NCBI RefSeq assembly: GCF_001010415.1
Contig: NZ_JPLE01000013.1
Location: 1-64,000, forward strand
DNA: 64,000 nucleotides
Direction of reading: 5' to 3'
Source of the DNA: Xanthomonas pisi DSM 18956
Lineage (GTDB): Bacteria; Pseudomonadota; Gammaproteobacteria; Xanthomonadales; Xanthomonadaceae
Both the position numbers and the translations under genes were made by a program. The notes beneath the pieces were generated by a model that did not search any database, was not told the DNA's origin, and was given only the letters and a program-made list of their open reading frames with translations. Below are positions 1 to 8,549 of this stretch, one piece after another (position 1 is the stretch's first letter; each line of letters begins with the position of its first letter).

Positions 1-34
1 TCCCGCCGGGAGAAGGTGCCTGTGGGGCGGACGC
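1..34. repeat. Degenerate copy of REP-like hairpin repeat
   Basis: The first bases (TCCCGCCGGGAGAAGGTGCC, then a GGGGCGGA-type tail) match the right half of the hairpin repeat at 23004-23040, with the loop bases lost. It is a truncated or decayed member of the intergenic hairpin family seen twice near 22.9 kb. The element may continue to the left of the window. The rest of the stretch up to 294 shows no gene that I can support. Confidence 0.5.
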
Positions 35-294
35 GGATGCGCCGCAGAGAGTTGCCGGTGCTTGCCATGACATACGCATCGCAACGCTTCTTCGGAAGTG
101 ACACACCCGCCCCCTCACTCCAACCACCGCTTCGGCCCAGGCCCGTCCCGCGCTAGCGGCGAGGGCGCAGCAATGCACGCGCGCCAGTGGCGCGCGGGTC
201 GCAGGTTGGCACCCGGTCGGTGAGGGGCAATCACCGCGCGCCTCGCATCCGAGCGGCTGCTACAGTCGGCGCATTCCATGAAAGAGATTCACTA

Positions 295-1188
295 ATGGCC
301 CGCGACAATTTCAAGGACCTGCTGGCGCTGATCGCCATCGTTCGCGAAGGCAGCTTTACCCGGGCAGCGGCCAAGCTAGGTGTTTCGCAGTCGGCGCTGA
401 GCCATACCATCCGTGGGCTGGAAGCCACCCTCGGCTTGCGTCTTCTGACGCGGACCACCCGTAGCGTGGCACCGACCGAAGCGGGCGAACGACTGATCCA
501 GACCGTGGCGCCGCGTTTTACGGAAATCGAAGAGGCGTTGTCTGCGCTGAGCGAAATGCGCGATACCCCGGCAGGCACGGTGCGCATCACCGCCACCGAC
601 TACGCCGCACGCGTGATCCTGTGGCCGAAGTTGTCCACGCTGCTGCACCAATACCCCGAGATCAAGGTCGAAATCGTGGTCGACAACGGCTTGACCGACA
701 TCGTCGCCGATCGTTACGACCTGGGCGTGCGTCTGGGCGACCAGGTCGAAAAGGACATGATCGCCGCACGTATCGCGCCGGACATGCGCATGGCGATCGT
801 CGCTGCGCCTTCCTATCTCGCGCGTCGGCCCATCCCCAAGACACCGCAGGATCTCACCGCGCACAGCTGCATCAATCTACGCATGAAAACTGCCGGCGGC
901 ATTTACGCCTGGGAGCTGGAGAAGGACGGGCGCGAAGTCATCGTGCGCGTGCAGGGCCAGCTGACCTTCAACGGCACCTACGAAGCATTGGATGCAGCGG
1001 TGGACGGCTTCGGCATCGCCTTCGTGCAGGAAGATCTGGTACGCCCGCATCTCAAGGCCGGGCGCCTGCGCTGGATCATGAAGGATTGGTCGCCGACCTG
1101 GCCGGGCCTGCATGCGTTCTACCCCAGCCGCCGGCACTCTTCGCCAGCCTTCAATCTGGTGCTGGATGCCTTGCGCTACAAAGCCTGA
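295..1188 (+). CDS. LysR-family transcriptional regulator
   Basis: A 297-residue LysR-type regulator of typical family length. An N-terminal winged helix-turn-helix (about residues 5-65, with GSFTRAAAKLGVSQSALSHT as the recognition region) is followed by a periplasmic-binding-protein-like effector domain (about 90-295). The open frame extends upstream to 187, but the ATG at 295 puts the HTH at the usual distance from the N-terminus, so I use it. The subgroup with APTEAGERL and RLGDQVEKDMIA resembles regulators of exporters or oxidoreductases. The next gene, a NepI-like exporter, is on the same strand 511 bases downstream, so a regulatory link is possible but unproven. The effector ligand is unknown. 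Confidence 0.9.
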   Translation: MARDNFKDLLALIAIVREGSFTRAAAKLGVSQSALSHTIRGLEATLGLRLLTRTTRSVAPTEAGERLIQTVAPRFTEIEEALSALSEMRDTPAGTVRITATDYAARVILWPKLSTLLHQYPEIKVEIVVDNGLTDIVADRYDLGVRLGDQVEKDMIAARIAPDMRMAIVAAPSYLARRPIPKTPQDLTAHSCINLRMKTAGGIYAWELEKDGREVIVRVQGQLTFNGTYEALDAAVDGFGIAFVQEDLVRPHLKAGRLRWIMKDWSPTWPGLHAFYPSRRHSSPAFNLVLDALRYKA

Positions 1189-1699
1189 TGCGAAAGCGTG
1201 GTGGTTGAGCGTGCGCGTCAGCCGCGCATCGCATTGCGTGGCTTGCATGGCTCGGCAAGGCGTTGCCGACGTGAGTCGAACGATGGTGCCGCAGGCCAGG
1301 GTGTCGTGCCCAAGCTGGAGGGTGCAGATGCAAAGCCTCCACAACAGGATGCCTGCACGGATGCCGGGCGTCCAAACTCGCATGGAGGCACCATCGAACT
1401 GCTGCGCCTCCCGCGCCTCTTCACGATCGACCTCCCGCCACGCTCATGAGTGCGCTTCATAAGCCCGTGCGGCGCGGGCGTCTTACTCGCTGCATGCGGA
1501 CCACGTAACCTGCGCTACCTGCACAGACGCGCACGCGCGTGCCGCGATCACGCGCTGTGTCACGTTCCCAATGCGGCCCAAGCAAGCGCGGGCCGATGCA
1601 GTCCGTCGCCTGCCATGGCGCTCCCATCCCGAACAGCGCCCGCCTCTGCGCGCCCTCCCGATGCGCCGTGCGTGTTGTCTCCTACATAAGGCTCCATCC
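1189..1699. other. Intergenic stretch, no gene supported
   Basis: These 511 bases separate the LysR gene from the exporter. Several open frames cross it on both strands, but they look like unstructured GC-rich shadows with no recognisable domain. No terminator hairpin with a T tract was found. The promoter of the exporter presumably lies in the last 150 bases. Confidence 0.5.
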
Positions 1700-2899
1700 A
1701 TGCCAGCCAATGCCTTGATCGCCGACACCCCCCAGCCCGATACCGTCGTTGCCACGCGCCAGACCTGGAATGCGGTCGGCTCGATGTCGTTATGCGTTGC
1801 GTTGCTGATTGCATCGGAATTCATGCCGGTGAGCCTGCTCACGCCGATCGCAGCGGACCTGCACGCAAGCGCCGGCATGGCCGGCCAGGCGATCTCCATC
1901 TCCGGTCTGTTTGCGGTCATTGCCAGCCTGCTGATTACACCGCTGTCGTCGCGCTTGAACCGCCGACATGTGCTGCTGGGCCTGAGTGCGGTGATGTTGC
2001 TGTCGTTGTTGCTGATTGCCAGCGCGCACAGCTTTGGCATGCTGATGGCCGCGCGTGCCCTGCTCGGCATCACCATCGGTGGCTTCTGGGCGCTGTCCAC
2101 CGCCACGGTGATGCGCATCATGCCCGAGCATGCGGTGCCGAAGGCATTGGGCATCGTGTACATCGGCAACGCCGTGGCAACTGCCTTCGCTGCACCGTTG
2201 GGCAGTTATCTCGGCGCGGTGATCGGGTGGCGTGGTGTGTTCTGGGGAATGGTGCCGTTGGTGGTGCTGGCCATCGCCTGGCAATGGCGCAGCCTGCCGT
2301 CGATGCCGGCGCAAGGCGCCAGCTCGCTGGGCGACATCGCCCACTTGTTGAAGCGTCGTTACGTTGCTCGCGCAATGCTTGCGGTGATGCTCGGCTTTGC
2401 TGGCGCATTCTCCGCGTTCACCTACTTCCGCCCATTCCTGGAAACCGTTGCGCAGGTCGATGTGTCGCAGTTGTCATTGCTGTTGCTTGGCCTGGGCCTT
2501 GCCGGTTTCGCTGGCACCTACGCGGCAACCGCGCTGGTCGCGAAGCGTCTGTTCCAGCTGCTCACGGTGTTGCCGGCCGCACTGGGCATCGTCACGCTTG
2601 GCATGCTGCTGGGCGGCCATCTGCTGTGGGCCGTTGCGATGGCCATGATCGCCTGGGGCATGCTCAACGCAGCCATCCCGGTGGCGTGGTCCACCTGGTT
2701 GAGCCGCTGCATCAAGGATGCGCCCGAAAGCGGCGGCGGCCTGATGGTGGCCGCGATCCAGTTGTCCATCATGCTCGGTGGCGCGCTGGGCGGCGTGCTG
2801 CTGGATCACCTGTCGATCGGCGCCACCTTCGTCGGCGCAAGCGTATTGCTGCTGGCATCGTCGTTGGTGGCAGGGCGGGGCGATCGCTTGCAGCCGTGA
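1700..2899 (+). CDS. nepI: MFS exporter, NepI-like (purine ribonucleoside efflux)
   Basis: A 399-residue major facilitator with about 12 membrane segments. It shares distinctive stretches with Escherichia coli NepI, the inosine/guanosine exporter: EFMPVSLLTPIAADL near the first helix, GGFWALSTATVMRIMPEH and VPKALG around helix 4, and AWSTWLSR late in the protein. The ATG at 1700 is chosen over the longer frame because residues before it are Arg/Pro-rich and unlike the family. As a DHA1 drug:H+ antiporter-type protein it should work in the inner membrane by proton antiport. The substrate is an inference from similarity. A purine-catabolism block 11 kb downstream is suggestive but not linked. 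Confidence 0.8.
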   Translation: MPANALIADTPQPDTVVATRQTWNAVGSMSLCVALLIASEFMPVSLLTPIAADLHASAGMAGQAISISGLFAVIASLLITPLSSRLNRRHVLLGLSAVMLLSLLLIASAHSFGMLMAARALLGITIGGFWALSTATVMRIMPEHAVPKALGIVYIGNAVATAFAAPLGSYLGAVIGWRGVFWGMVPLVVLAIAWQWRSLPSMPAQGASSLGDIAHLLKRRYVARAMLAVMLGFAGAFSAFTYFRPFLETVAQVDVSQLSLLLLGLGLAGFAGTYAATALVAKRLFQLLTVLPAALGIVTLGMLLGGHLLWAVAMAMIAWGMLNAAIPVAWSTWLSRCIKDAPESGGGLMVAAIQLSIMLGGALGGVLLDHLSIGATFVGASVLLLASSLVAGRGDRLQP

Positions 2900-3049
2900 A
2901 TGATGGCGACTGCACGATGCCGCGCGCATTGCGCCGAATCAGCGCGTACCAGGCAACGATGCCGGAGCCGGTGCCGGCTCTTTCGTGTTGGCTTGATGGC
3001 TAGCAGAGCCCGACATCGTAGATAGCACCTCAAGCCGGCAACAACAGCA

Positions 3050-3499
3050 TCAAGGCGTGTTCTGCTTTGGCCGGATCGGCGTGTACTGCACCGAAAGCAG
3101 CGTCCAGCCCGAGGGCGCATGCTGGGCAACCGCGCCAATGGCGAGCGTCATGCTGCGCTCGCCCATGCGGTAGCTGATCTGGGTCGTCATGACGGCCACG
3201 TCTGCCTGCGTATGCCGCACGATCTCGCCCAGCGTCACTGGCGGTGCAGCCACCTTCTTGTCCGGTGCATAGAACGACAGCACCGCTGCGCGCGTGTCTA
3301 CCTGGCCCAGCGGACTGATCTCCACGAACTGCGGGCCCAGCACTGCATCCAGGCGTTCCAGATCGAAGGTGTTTTCGGCACTCACGTACTGGCGCAGCGC
3401 CTGCTGCGCGGTGGATGGTGTCGCCGCGAGGCTGGTTCCGGCGACAGCACACAGCAAGACGCTCAGGCCAGTTGCGCTTGGCCAACGGGAGGCGAGCAT
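3050..3499 (-). CDS. Secreted NTF2-like (SnoaL/DUF4440-type) small protein
   Basis: A 149-residue protein with an N-terminal signal peptide (hydrophobic stretch ending near SLAATPST) followed by a single domain of the nuclear-transport-factor-2 cone-fold type: an N-terminal helix with YVSAENTFDLERLDAVLGP, then the ISPLGQVDTRAAVLSFY and closing beta strands seen in DUF4440 proteins. I chose the ATG at 3499, which has GAAAGG six bases before it; two ATG codons lie slightly upstream in frame. Such domains bind small ligands or act as enzymes, but no active site can be assigned here. It converges with the exporter gene and is followed upstream by a LysR gene on the same strand. Confidence 0.75.
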   Translation of the reverse strand: MLASRWPSATGLSVLLCAVAGTSLAATPSTAQQALRQYVSAENTFDLERLDAVLGPQFVEISPLGQVDTRAAVLSFYAPDKKVAAPPVTLGEIVRHTQADVAVMTTQISYRMGERSMTLAIGAVAQHAPSGWTLLSVQYTPIRPKQNTP

Positions 3500-3636
3500 G
3501 TGCATCCTTTCGCGCATCGAGGATGCCCAGCATCCCACGCGATGCAGGAGATGCGCATGCGTCGAAAGTCATGAGAGCGCACCATCAAACCTATGCCCGG
3601 CGTTCGATGGTGCAGATGCTCGATCGCATCGTCAGG

Positions 3637-4545
3637 TCAAACGCCGACGGAACAACCCAGATCCTGCCGCAGGGCATCCACGCAGTCGTCGACAAACGTA
3701 CGCACCTTGGATGAGCCGCGACGGCCTTCCACATAGACCACATGCACCGGTTGCGGTGCGATTTCGAAGGCCTCGAGGATGCAGCTGAGTGTGCCGCTGC
3801 GCAGGTGTTGGCGGATCTGGTAAGCGGGCACTTGCGTCAGCCCCCAGCCCTGCACTGCGGCGGCGATGGCGGCGCCGGAGGAGGTCACGCTGAGGCGTGA
3901 GCCAACCGCGACCAGCGACTCGCGCCCATCTATGCGAAACGGCCACCTGGGTGCGCGCTCTGACGATGCGGTGGAGATGGTGGCGTGCTGCGCCAGATCG
4001 TCCGGATGCTGCGCACTGCCATGTTCTGCCAGATAGCCGGGCGAGGCGCAGACCATGCGACGCACACTGCCCACCGGGATCGCGGTCAGCGATGAATCCG
4101 GGAGTGCGCCGATACGCACCGCGACGTCGATGCCCTCCTCCAGCAGCGGTAACACGCGGTCCACCAGAATGGCGCGTGCGGTCACCGCGGGGTGGCGGCC
4201 GAGAAAGCGCGTCAACACGGGCATGACATGCAACGTACCGAACATCTGCGGAGCCGTCACCGTCAGCGATCCGCTGGGGAGTGCGTGCAATCCGGCCGCT
4301 GTGTTTTCGACATCCTCCAGATCGGCAAGCAGCCGTCGGCAGTCGATGGCGTACTGGTGGCCGGCCTCGGTGAGCCGCATGTTGCGGGTGGTGCGCACCA
4401 CCAACAGCACGCCGAGGCGTTTTTCCAGCTGCGCGATGGTGCGCGTCACCGTGGCGGTGGAAATGCCAAGGCGACGCGCGACGCCGGCAAAGCTCGCTTG
4501 CTCTGCAAGTGCTGCAAACAGCGTCATTTCCTGGATGCGATCCAC
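3637..4545 (-). CDS. LysR-family regulator, divergent from alpha/beta hydrolase
   Basis: A 302-residue LysR regulator of the AaeR/DmlR-like group: N-terminal HTH (MTLFAALAEQASFAGVARRL to about residue 60) and a substrate-binding-like effector domain. The likely start is a GTG at 4545 (VDRIQEMTLF); the in-frame ATG at 4644 would add 33 unlikely residues. It is transcribed away from an alpha/beta hydrolase gene across a 182-base region that holds a perfect T-N11-A dyad, the usual arrangement for LysR control of a neighbouring enzyme and of itself. Confidence 0.9.
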   Translation of the reverse strand: MDRIQEMTLFAALAEQASFAGVARRLGISTATVTRTIAQLEKRLGVLLVVRTTRNMRLTEAGHQYAIDCRRLLADLEDVENTAAGLHALPSGSLTVTAPQMFGTLHVMPVLTRFLGRHPAVTARAILVDRVLPLLEEGIDVAVRIGALPDSSLTAIPVGSVRRMVCASPGYLAEHGSAQHPDDLAQHATISTASSERAPRWPFRIDGRESLVAVGSRLSVTSSGAAIAAAVQGWGLTQVPAYQIRQHLRSGTLSCILEAFEIAPQPVHVVYVEGRRGSSKVRTFVDDCVDALRQDLGCSVGV

Positions 4546-4628
4546 GGGTGTCTCACGCCTGGCGATCGCTACAGAGTAGCAGTGCGCAGCGCCGGGTCGT
4601 CGATACCCGGTGCAGGCAAGGCTGCAGC

Positions 4629-4645
4629 ATTGCGTCAGCCGCAAT
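4629..4645. promoter_or_regulatory. Candidate LysR operator between regulator and hydrolase
   Basis: ATTGCG-TCAGC-CGCAAT is a perfect inverted repeat with six-base arms and a five-base spacer, and it contains the LysR T-N11-A signature (T4631, A4643). It lies in the divergent region between the LysR gene (start 4545) and the hydrolase gene (start 4728), so it is a good candidate for the primary recognition site of the adjacent regulator. The assignment rests on position and symmetry only. Confidence 0.5.
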
Positions 4646-4727
4646 GATCAATTGAAGGGCATGGCGGTTCTGCTGCCGGCGGACGATGCCTAGCATGTCG
4701 GCTACTCCATCCGGTCCCCGATTTGCC

Positions 4728-5780
4728 ATGACGCACTCCGATTCATCCATGCCGCGCAGCGCCGATCTTCCGATTGAACTCGGCCGCCGCCAGATGCTCG
4801 TCTCGAGTGTCGGAACGGCGTTTGCACTGGGCGTCTGTGCGGTACGTGCAGGCGAACGCTCCGGGCACACGCAGACCAACCAAGGAACCGCCATGTCCCA
4901 TGACCAGAGCATCGGTATCAGCTACCGGACCCAACGCGTTGGCGATGTCGAGGTGTTCTATCGCCAGGCCGGGCGCGCGGATGCGCCTGTCCTGCTGTTG
5001 CTGCATGGCTTTCCCAGCGCCAGCCACATGTTCCGCGATCTGATGCCGCTGCTGGCGCGTCATTACCGGTTGATTGCGCCGGACCTGCCAGGCTTCGGCA
5101 ATACCAAGGCGCCGCCACGCAGGCAGTTTGCCTACACCTTCGACCAGCTCTACAAGGTGATCGAAGGCTTTACCGAAGCACTGGGACTGAGTCGCTACGC
5201 GCTGTATCTGTTCGATTACGGCGCACCTGTCGGGTTTCGTCTGGCTGCGGCAAACCCGCACAAGGTGAGTGCCATCATCAGCCAGAACGGCAATGCCTAT
5301 CTGGAAGGTTTCAGCGATCAGTGGGGGCCGTGGCAGACGTATTGGCGCGAGCCGACCGTGGCCAATCGCCAGGCATGCCGTGCCTCGCTGTCGCCGCAGA
5401 CCATCCGCGACTGGCAATACGGCACCGGTGCCGATCCGCGCAAGCTCTCGCCCGATGGCTACACGCTGGATATCGCATACATGGCGCGACCGGGTGCCGA
5501 AGACATCCAGCTCGATCTGATCCTGGACTACCGCAGCAATGTGGCCGCCTATCCGGCATTCCACGCGTATTTCCGCCAGCATCAGCCGCCGTTGCTGGCG
5601 GTGTGGGGCAAGCACGATCCGGCCTTCATTCCGGCGGGTGCGCAGGCGTATCGCACGGACCTGCCGATGGCCGAAGTGCATTTGCTGGATGCCGGCCATT
5701 TTGCACTGGAAACGCACGCGCCCGAGATCGCGCAGTACATCGAGGATTTCCTGCGGCGGACACTGACCGTATCGGCGTAA
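4728..5780 (+). CDS. Alpha/beta hydrolase, dehalogenase/epoxide-hydrolase type, probable Tat signal
   Basis: A 350-residue alpha/beta hydrolase. The nucleophile position is an aspartate (LYLFDYGAPVG, about D163) as in haloalkane dehalogenases and epoxide hydrolases, with the oxyanion segment HGFPS, an acid in WGKHDPAF and the histidine in DAGHFALE. From the ATG at 4728 the N-terminus carries a twin-arginine-like signal (GRRQMLVSSVG plus a hydrophobic stretch), suggesting export in folded form. A second ATG at 4893 has a good ribosome site (AAGGA) and would give a cytoplasmic protein of about 295 residues, so the compartment is uncertain. It is probably controlled by the divergent LysR gene. 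The substrate is not predictable from sequence. Confidence 0.8.
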   Translation: MTHSDSSMPRSADLPIELGRRQMLVSSVGTAFALGVCAVRAGERSGHTQTNQGTAMSHDQSIGISYRTQRVGDVEVFYRQAGRADAPVLLLLHGFPSASHMFRDLMPLLARHYRLIAPDLPGFGNTKAPPRRQFAYTFDQLYKVIEGFTEALGLSRYALYLFDYGAPVGFRLAAANPHKVSAIISQNGNAYLEGFSDQWGPWQTYWREPTVANRQACRASLSPQTIRDWQYGTGADPRKLSPDGYTLDIAYMARPGAEDIQLDLILDYRSNVAAYPAFHAYFRQHQPPLLAVWGKHDPAFIPAGAQAYRTDLPMAEVHLLDAGHFALETHAPEIAQYIEDFLRRTLTVSA

Positions 5781-5894
5781 ACGGTGTGTTTGCACCGGGA
5801 CTGCGGGCGCGGCGACGGGGCTGCGTCCGCGTGCGGGTGGAGGCTGCATGCGCGTGCTAATTTGCCGCGATCACTCCCCCCAGAGATTGCCAAG

Positions 5895-8399
5895 ATGCTC
5901 AGCACGTACCGATGGAGCGGGCTGCTGGTGCTTGCCAGCCTGTTGCCCGTGTCTGCCCTGGCCGGCACGCCCGATGGAGGTTACCGACAGCCGCCGGAGC
6001 CGCTATTGAGCGTAATGCGCGCGCCGCTCAATCCATCGCCGCGGCTGGATCCCACCGGCAAGACCCTGCTGCTGGTACAGCGCATGCAGTACCCACCGAT
6101 CGCACGGGTGGCCGAGCCGTACCTGAAGCTGGCCGGCGTGCGTGTGGAGCCGCGCACGCATAGCCGTCACGACATGTCCAACGGCTACGGCATTCGTGCC
6201 TGCCTGCAGGGCTTCAGCCTGGTGGATGTCGCCAGTGGCAGGCAGACCGCCGTGCGCTTGCCGGCCGGCGCCTGTCCGGCGTCGCCGGTGTGGTCGCCGG
6301 ACGGGCGCCGCTTCGCCTTCAACAACACTGCCGCCGACCGCGTCGAGCTCTGGGTGGGCGAGGTCGCGACCGGCACCGTGCGCAAGATCGAGGGTGTGCA
6401 ACTCAACCCGGTGCTGGGCGGCGAGATCCAGTGGCTGGGCGGCAGCGACACGCTGCTGTTGAAGACCGTACCGCAAGACCTGGGCGCCGCCCCGCGCAAG
6501 GCCGTGGTGCCGCCGGGCCCTGAGGTCAAGGAAACCATTGAGGGCAAAGGCGAGAGCAGCACCTACGAGGCGCGCGACACGCTTTCCAGCCCTGAAGACG
6601 AGGCCTTGTTCACCTACTACGCCACCTCACAGCTGCTCACGGTGGATGCGAGCACCGGCAGTCAGCGCAAGCTCAGTTCGCCTGCGGTCTATAGCGTTGT
6701 GGATGGTGCGCCCGATGGTCGCCACGTGCTGGTAGAGCGGTTGAAGCAGCCGTATTCCTACGTCACCACCTATGCGCGTTTCGCCCATGACGTGGCGGTG
6801 CTGGATCTGTCCAACGGCAATGCGCGCGTGCTGGCCGAGCTGCCGGTTGCCGACCGGGTGCCGGTGCAAGGCGTGCCTGTCGGTCCACGTGCCTATTCCT
6901 GGCGTGCCAACCAACCGGCCACACTGGTCTGGGCCGAGGCGCTGGATGGCGGGGATTGGAAAACCGATGTGCCCGCACGCGACAAGTTGATGACGCTGGC
7001 GGCACCGTTCACCGCCAAGCCGCGTGAACTGACCCGCGTGCAGCGGCGTTATGCCGGCTTGTCGTGGTTTGCCGCAGGCGGTCGGTCGCTGCTGGACGAG
7101 TACGACGAAAACCGCCACTGGCGTCGTACCACCTTGTTGGATGTCGACCGCCCCGGCACTGCCGGACGCGTGTTGTTCGATCTGTCCACCGACGACCTGT
7201 ACGCCTATTCCGGCGTGCCGCAGCTGCGTGTGCTGGCCAACGGCCAGTCCGTGTTGCGCGAAGAACAGGGCACGGTGTTCCTGAGCGGGCAGGGCGCCTC
7301 GCCGGCGGGCGACCGTCCGTTTCTGGATCGCTATACGCTGGCCACCGGCAAGAGCCAGCGGCTGTTCCGCAGCGATGCAAGTGTGGACGAGCTGTTTTTC
7401 GGGTTTGCCGGCGACGATGCCTCGCGCCTGCTGACCTGGCACCAGTCGCTGACCGACCCGCCCAATTTATATCTGCGCACGCTGGGCCAACCGCTGCCGA
7501 CGGCGGCGACGGGTGAGGCGATCCTTGCCTCCACCGCCACGCCGGTCACCCATTTTCCGGATCCAACCCCGCTGGTGCGGCAGATCAAAAAGCGCCTGGT
7601 GACCTACAAGCGCAAGGATGGCGTGGAGCTATCGTTCACCCTGTACACGCCGCCCGGCTACACCGAAGGCACGCGCGTACCGGCGATCCTGTACGCCTAT
7701 CCGCTGGACTATGCCGATCCCTCCAAGGCCGGCCAGGTCAGTGGCGCCAGCGAGCGTGACTTCACTCGCCTGCGCTCCTACCAACTGCTGTTGCTGGCCG
7801 GTTACGCGATCATCGACAATGCCGCCTTCCCGATCGTGGGCGACCCCAAGACCGCTTACGACACCTACCTGCAGCAACTGGTTGACGACGCCACTGCTGC
7901 GGTGGACAAGGCGGTGGAGCTGGGCGTGGTAGATCGCCAGCGGATCGGTGTCACCGGGCATAGCCATGGCGCGCTGATGACGGCCAACCTGCTCGCACAG
8001 ACCGATCTGTTCCGCGCCGGCGCTGCCACCAGCGGCAGCTACAACAAGACGCTGACGCCGTTCGGCTTCCAGAACGAGCGCCGCTCGTTCTGGGCCGCAC
8101 CGGAGGTCTATGCGCAGGCTTCAGCGTTCTTCCACGCCGACAAGATCAACGAGCCGTTGTTGATCGTGCACGGCATGGACGACGCCAACCCCGGCACCGA
8201 AACCACACAGGCGCCGCGGTTGTTCCAGGCGATCCGCGGCAACGGCGGCACCGCGCGGTTGGTACTGCTGCCGTTTGAACCGCATTGGTATACCGCGCGC
8301 GAATCCACCGAGGACGTGGTTGCCGAAATGCTGGAGTGGTTCGACCGCTACGTGAAAAACGCCCCGCCGCGCGACACCACCGGCAAGCCAAAGCAGTGA
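5895..8399 (+). CDS. Secreted S9-family peptidase, glutamyl-endopeptidase type
   Basis: An 834-residue prolyl-oligopeptidase-family serine peptidase. A signal peptide (hydrophobic LLVLASLLPVSALAG) leads into a long beta-propeller region (about 40-560) and a C-terminal alpha/beta hydrolase domain. The catalytic triad is readable: Ser690 in GHSHG, Asp762/763 in HGMDDANPG and His797 in EPHWYTARES. GHSHGALMTANLLA and TPFGFQNERR closely recall plant chloroplast glutamyl endopeptidases and their bacterial relatives (S9D-like). The start at 5895 is the ATG directly before the signal peptide; the frame is open further upstream. It probably acts in the periplasm or outside the cell on peptides. It follows the hydrolase gene by 114 bases. 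Confidence 0.88.
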   Translation: MLSTYRWSGLLVLASLLPVSALAGTPDGGYRQPPEPLLSVMRAPLNPSPRLDPTGKTLLLVQRMQYPPIARVAEPYLKLAGVRVEPRTHSRHDMSNGYGIRACLQGFSLVDVASGRQTAVRLPAGACPASPVWSPDGRRFAFNNTAADRVELWVGEVATGTVRKIEGVQLNPVLGGEIQWLGGSDTLLLKTVPQDLGAAPRKAVVPPGPEVKETIEGKGESSTYEARDTLSSPEDEALFTYYATSQLLTVDASTGSQRKLSSPAVYSVVDGAPDGRHVLVERLKQPYSYVTTYARFAHDVAVLDLSNGNARVLAELPVADRVPVQGVPVGPRAYSWRANQPATLVWAEALDGGDWKTDVPARDKLMTLAAPFTAKPRELTRVQRRYAGLSWFAAGGRSLLDEYDENRHWRRTTLLDVDRPGTAGRVLFDLSTDDLYAYSGVPQLRVLANGQSVLREEQGTVFLSGQGASPAGDRPFLDRYTLATGKSQRLFRSDASVDELFFGFAGDDASRLLTWHQSLTDPPNLYLRTLGQPLPTAATGEAILASTATPVTHFPDPTPLVRQIKKRLVTYKRKDGVELSFTLYTPPGYTEGTRVPAILYAYPLDYADPSKAGQVSGASERDFTRLRSYQLLLLAGYAIIDNAAFPIVGDPKTAYDTYLQQLVDDATAAVDKAVELGVVDRQRIGVTGHSHGALMTANLLAQTDLFRAGAATSGSYNKTLTPFGFQNERRSFWAAPEVYAQASAFFHADKINEPLLIVHGMDDANPGTETTQAPRLFQAIRGNGGTARLVLLPFEPHWYTARESTEDVVAEMLEWFDRYVKNAPPRDTTGKPKQ

Positions 8400-8455
8400 G
8401 TGGTGCGCCAATGTAGCGTGTTGTTCAAAGCCGGCATTGGCATCAGTGCGGGGTT

Positions 8456-8499
8456 GGAGCGTTCTTTGCAGGCAGATGCCGTCTGGTAAAGAACGCTCC
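8456..8499. terminator. Stem-loop between convergent genes
   Basis: A perfect 12-bp stem (GGAGCGTTCTTT at 8456-8467 and AAAGAACGCTCC at 8488-8499) with a 20-base loop. It sits in the 150 bases between the ends of the convergent peptidase and patatin genes, so it probably serves as a bidirectional transcript end. There is no long T tract. Confidence 0.5.
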
Positions 8500-8549
8500 G
8501 GCTCCGCTTGGTAAGTGGCTGCACTGGCAGCCACATCGCTGTGCACGCA

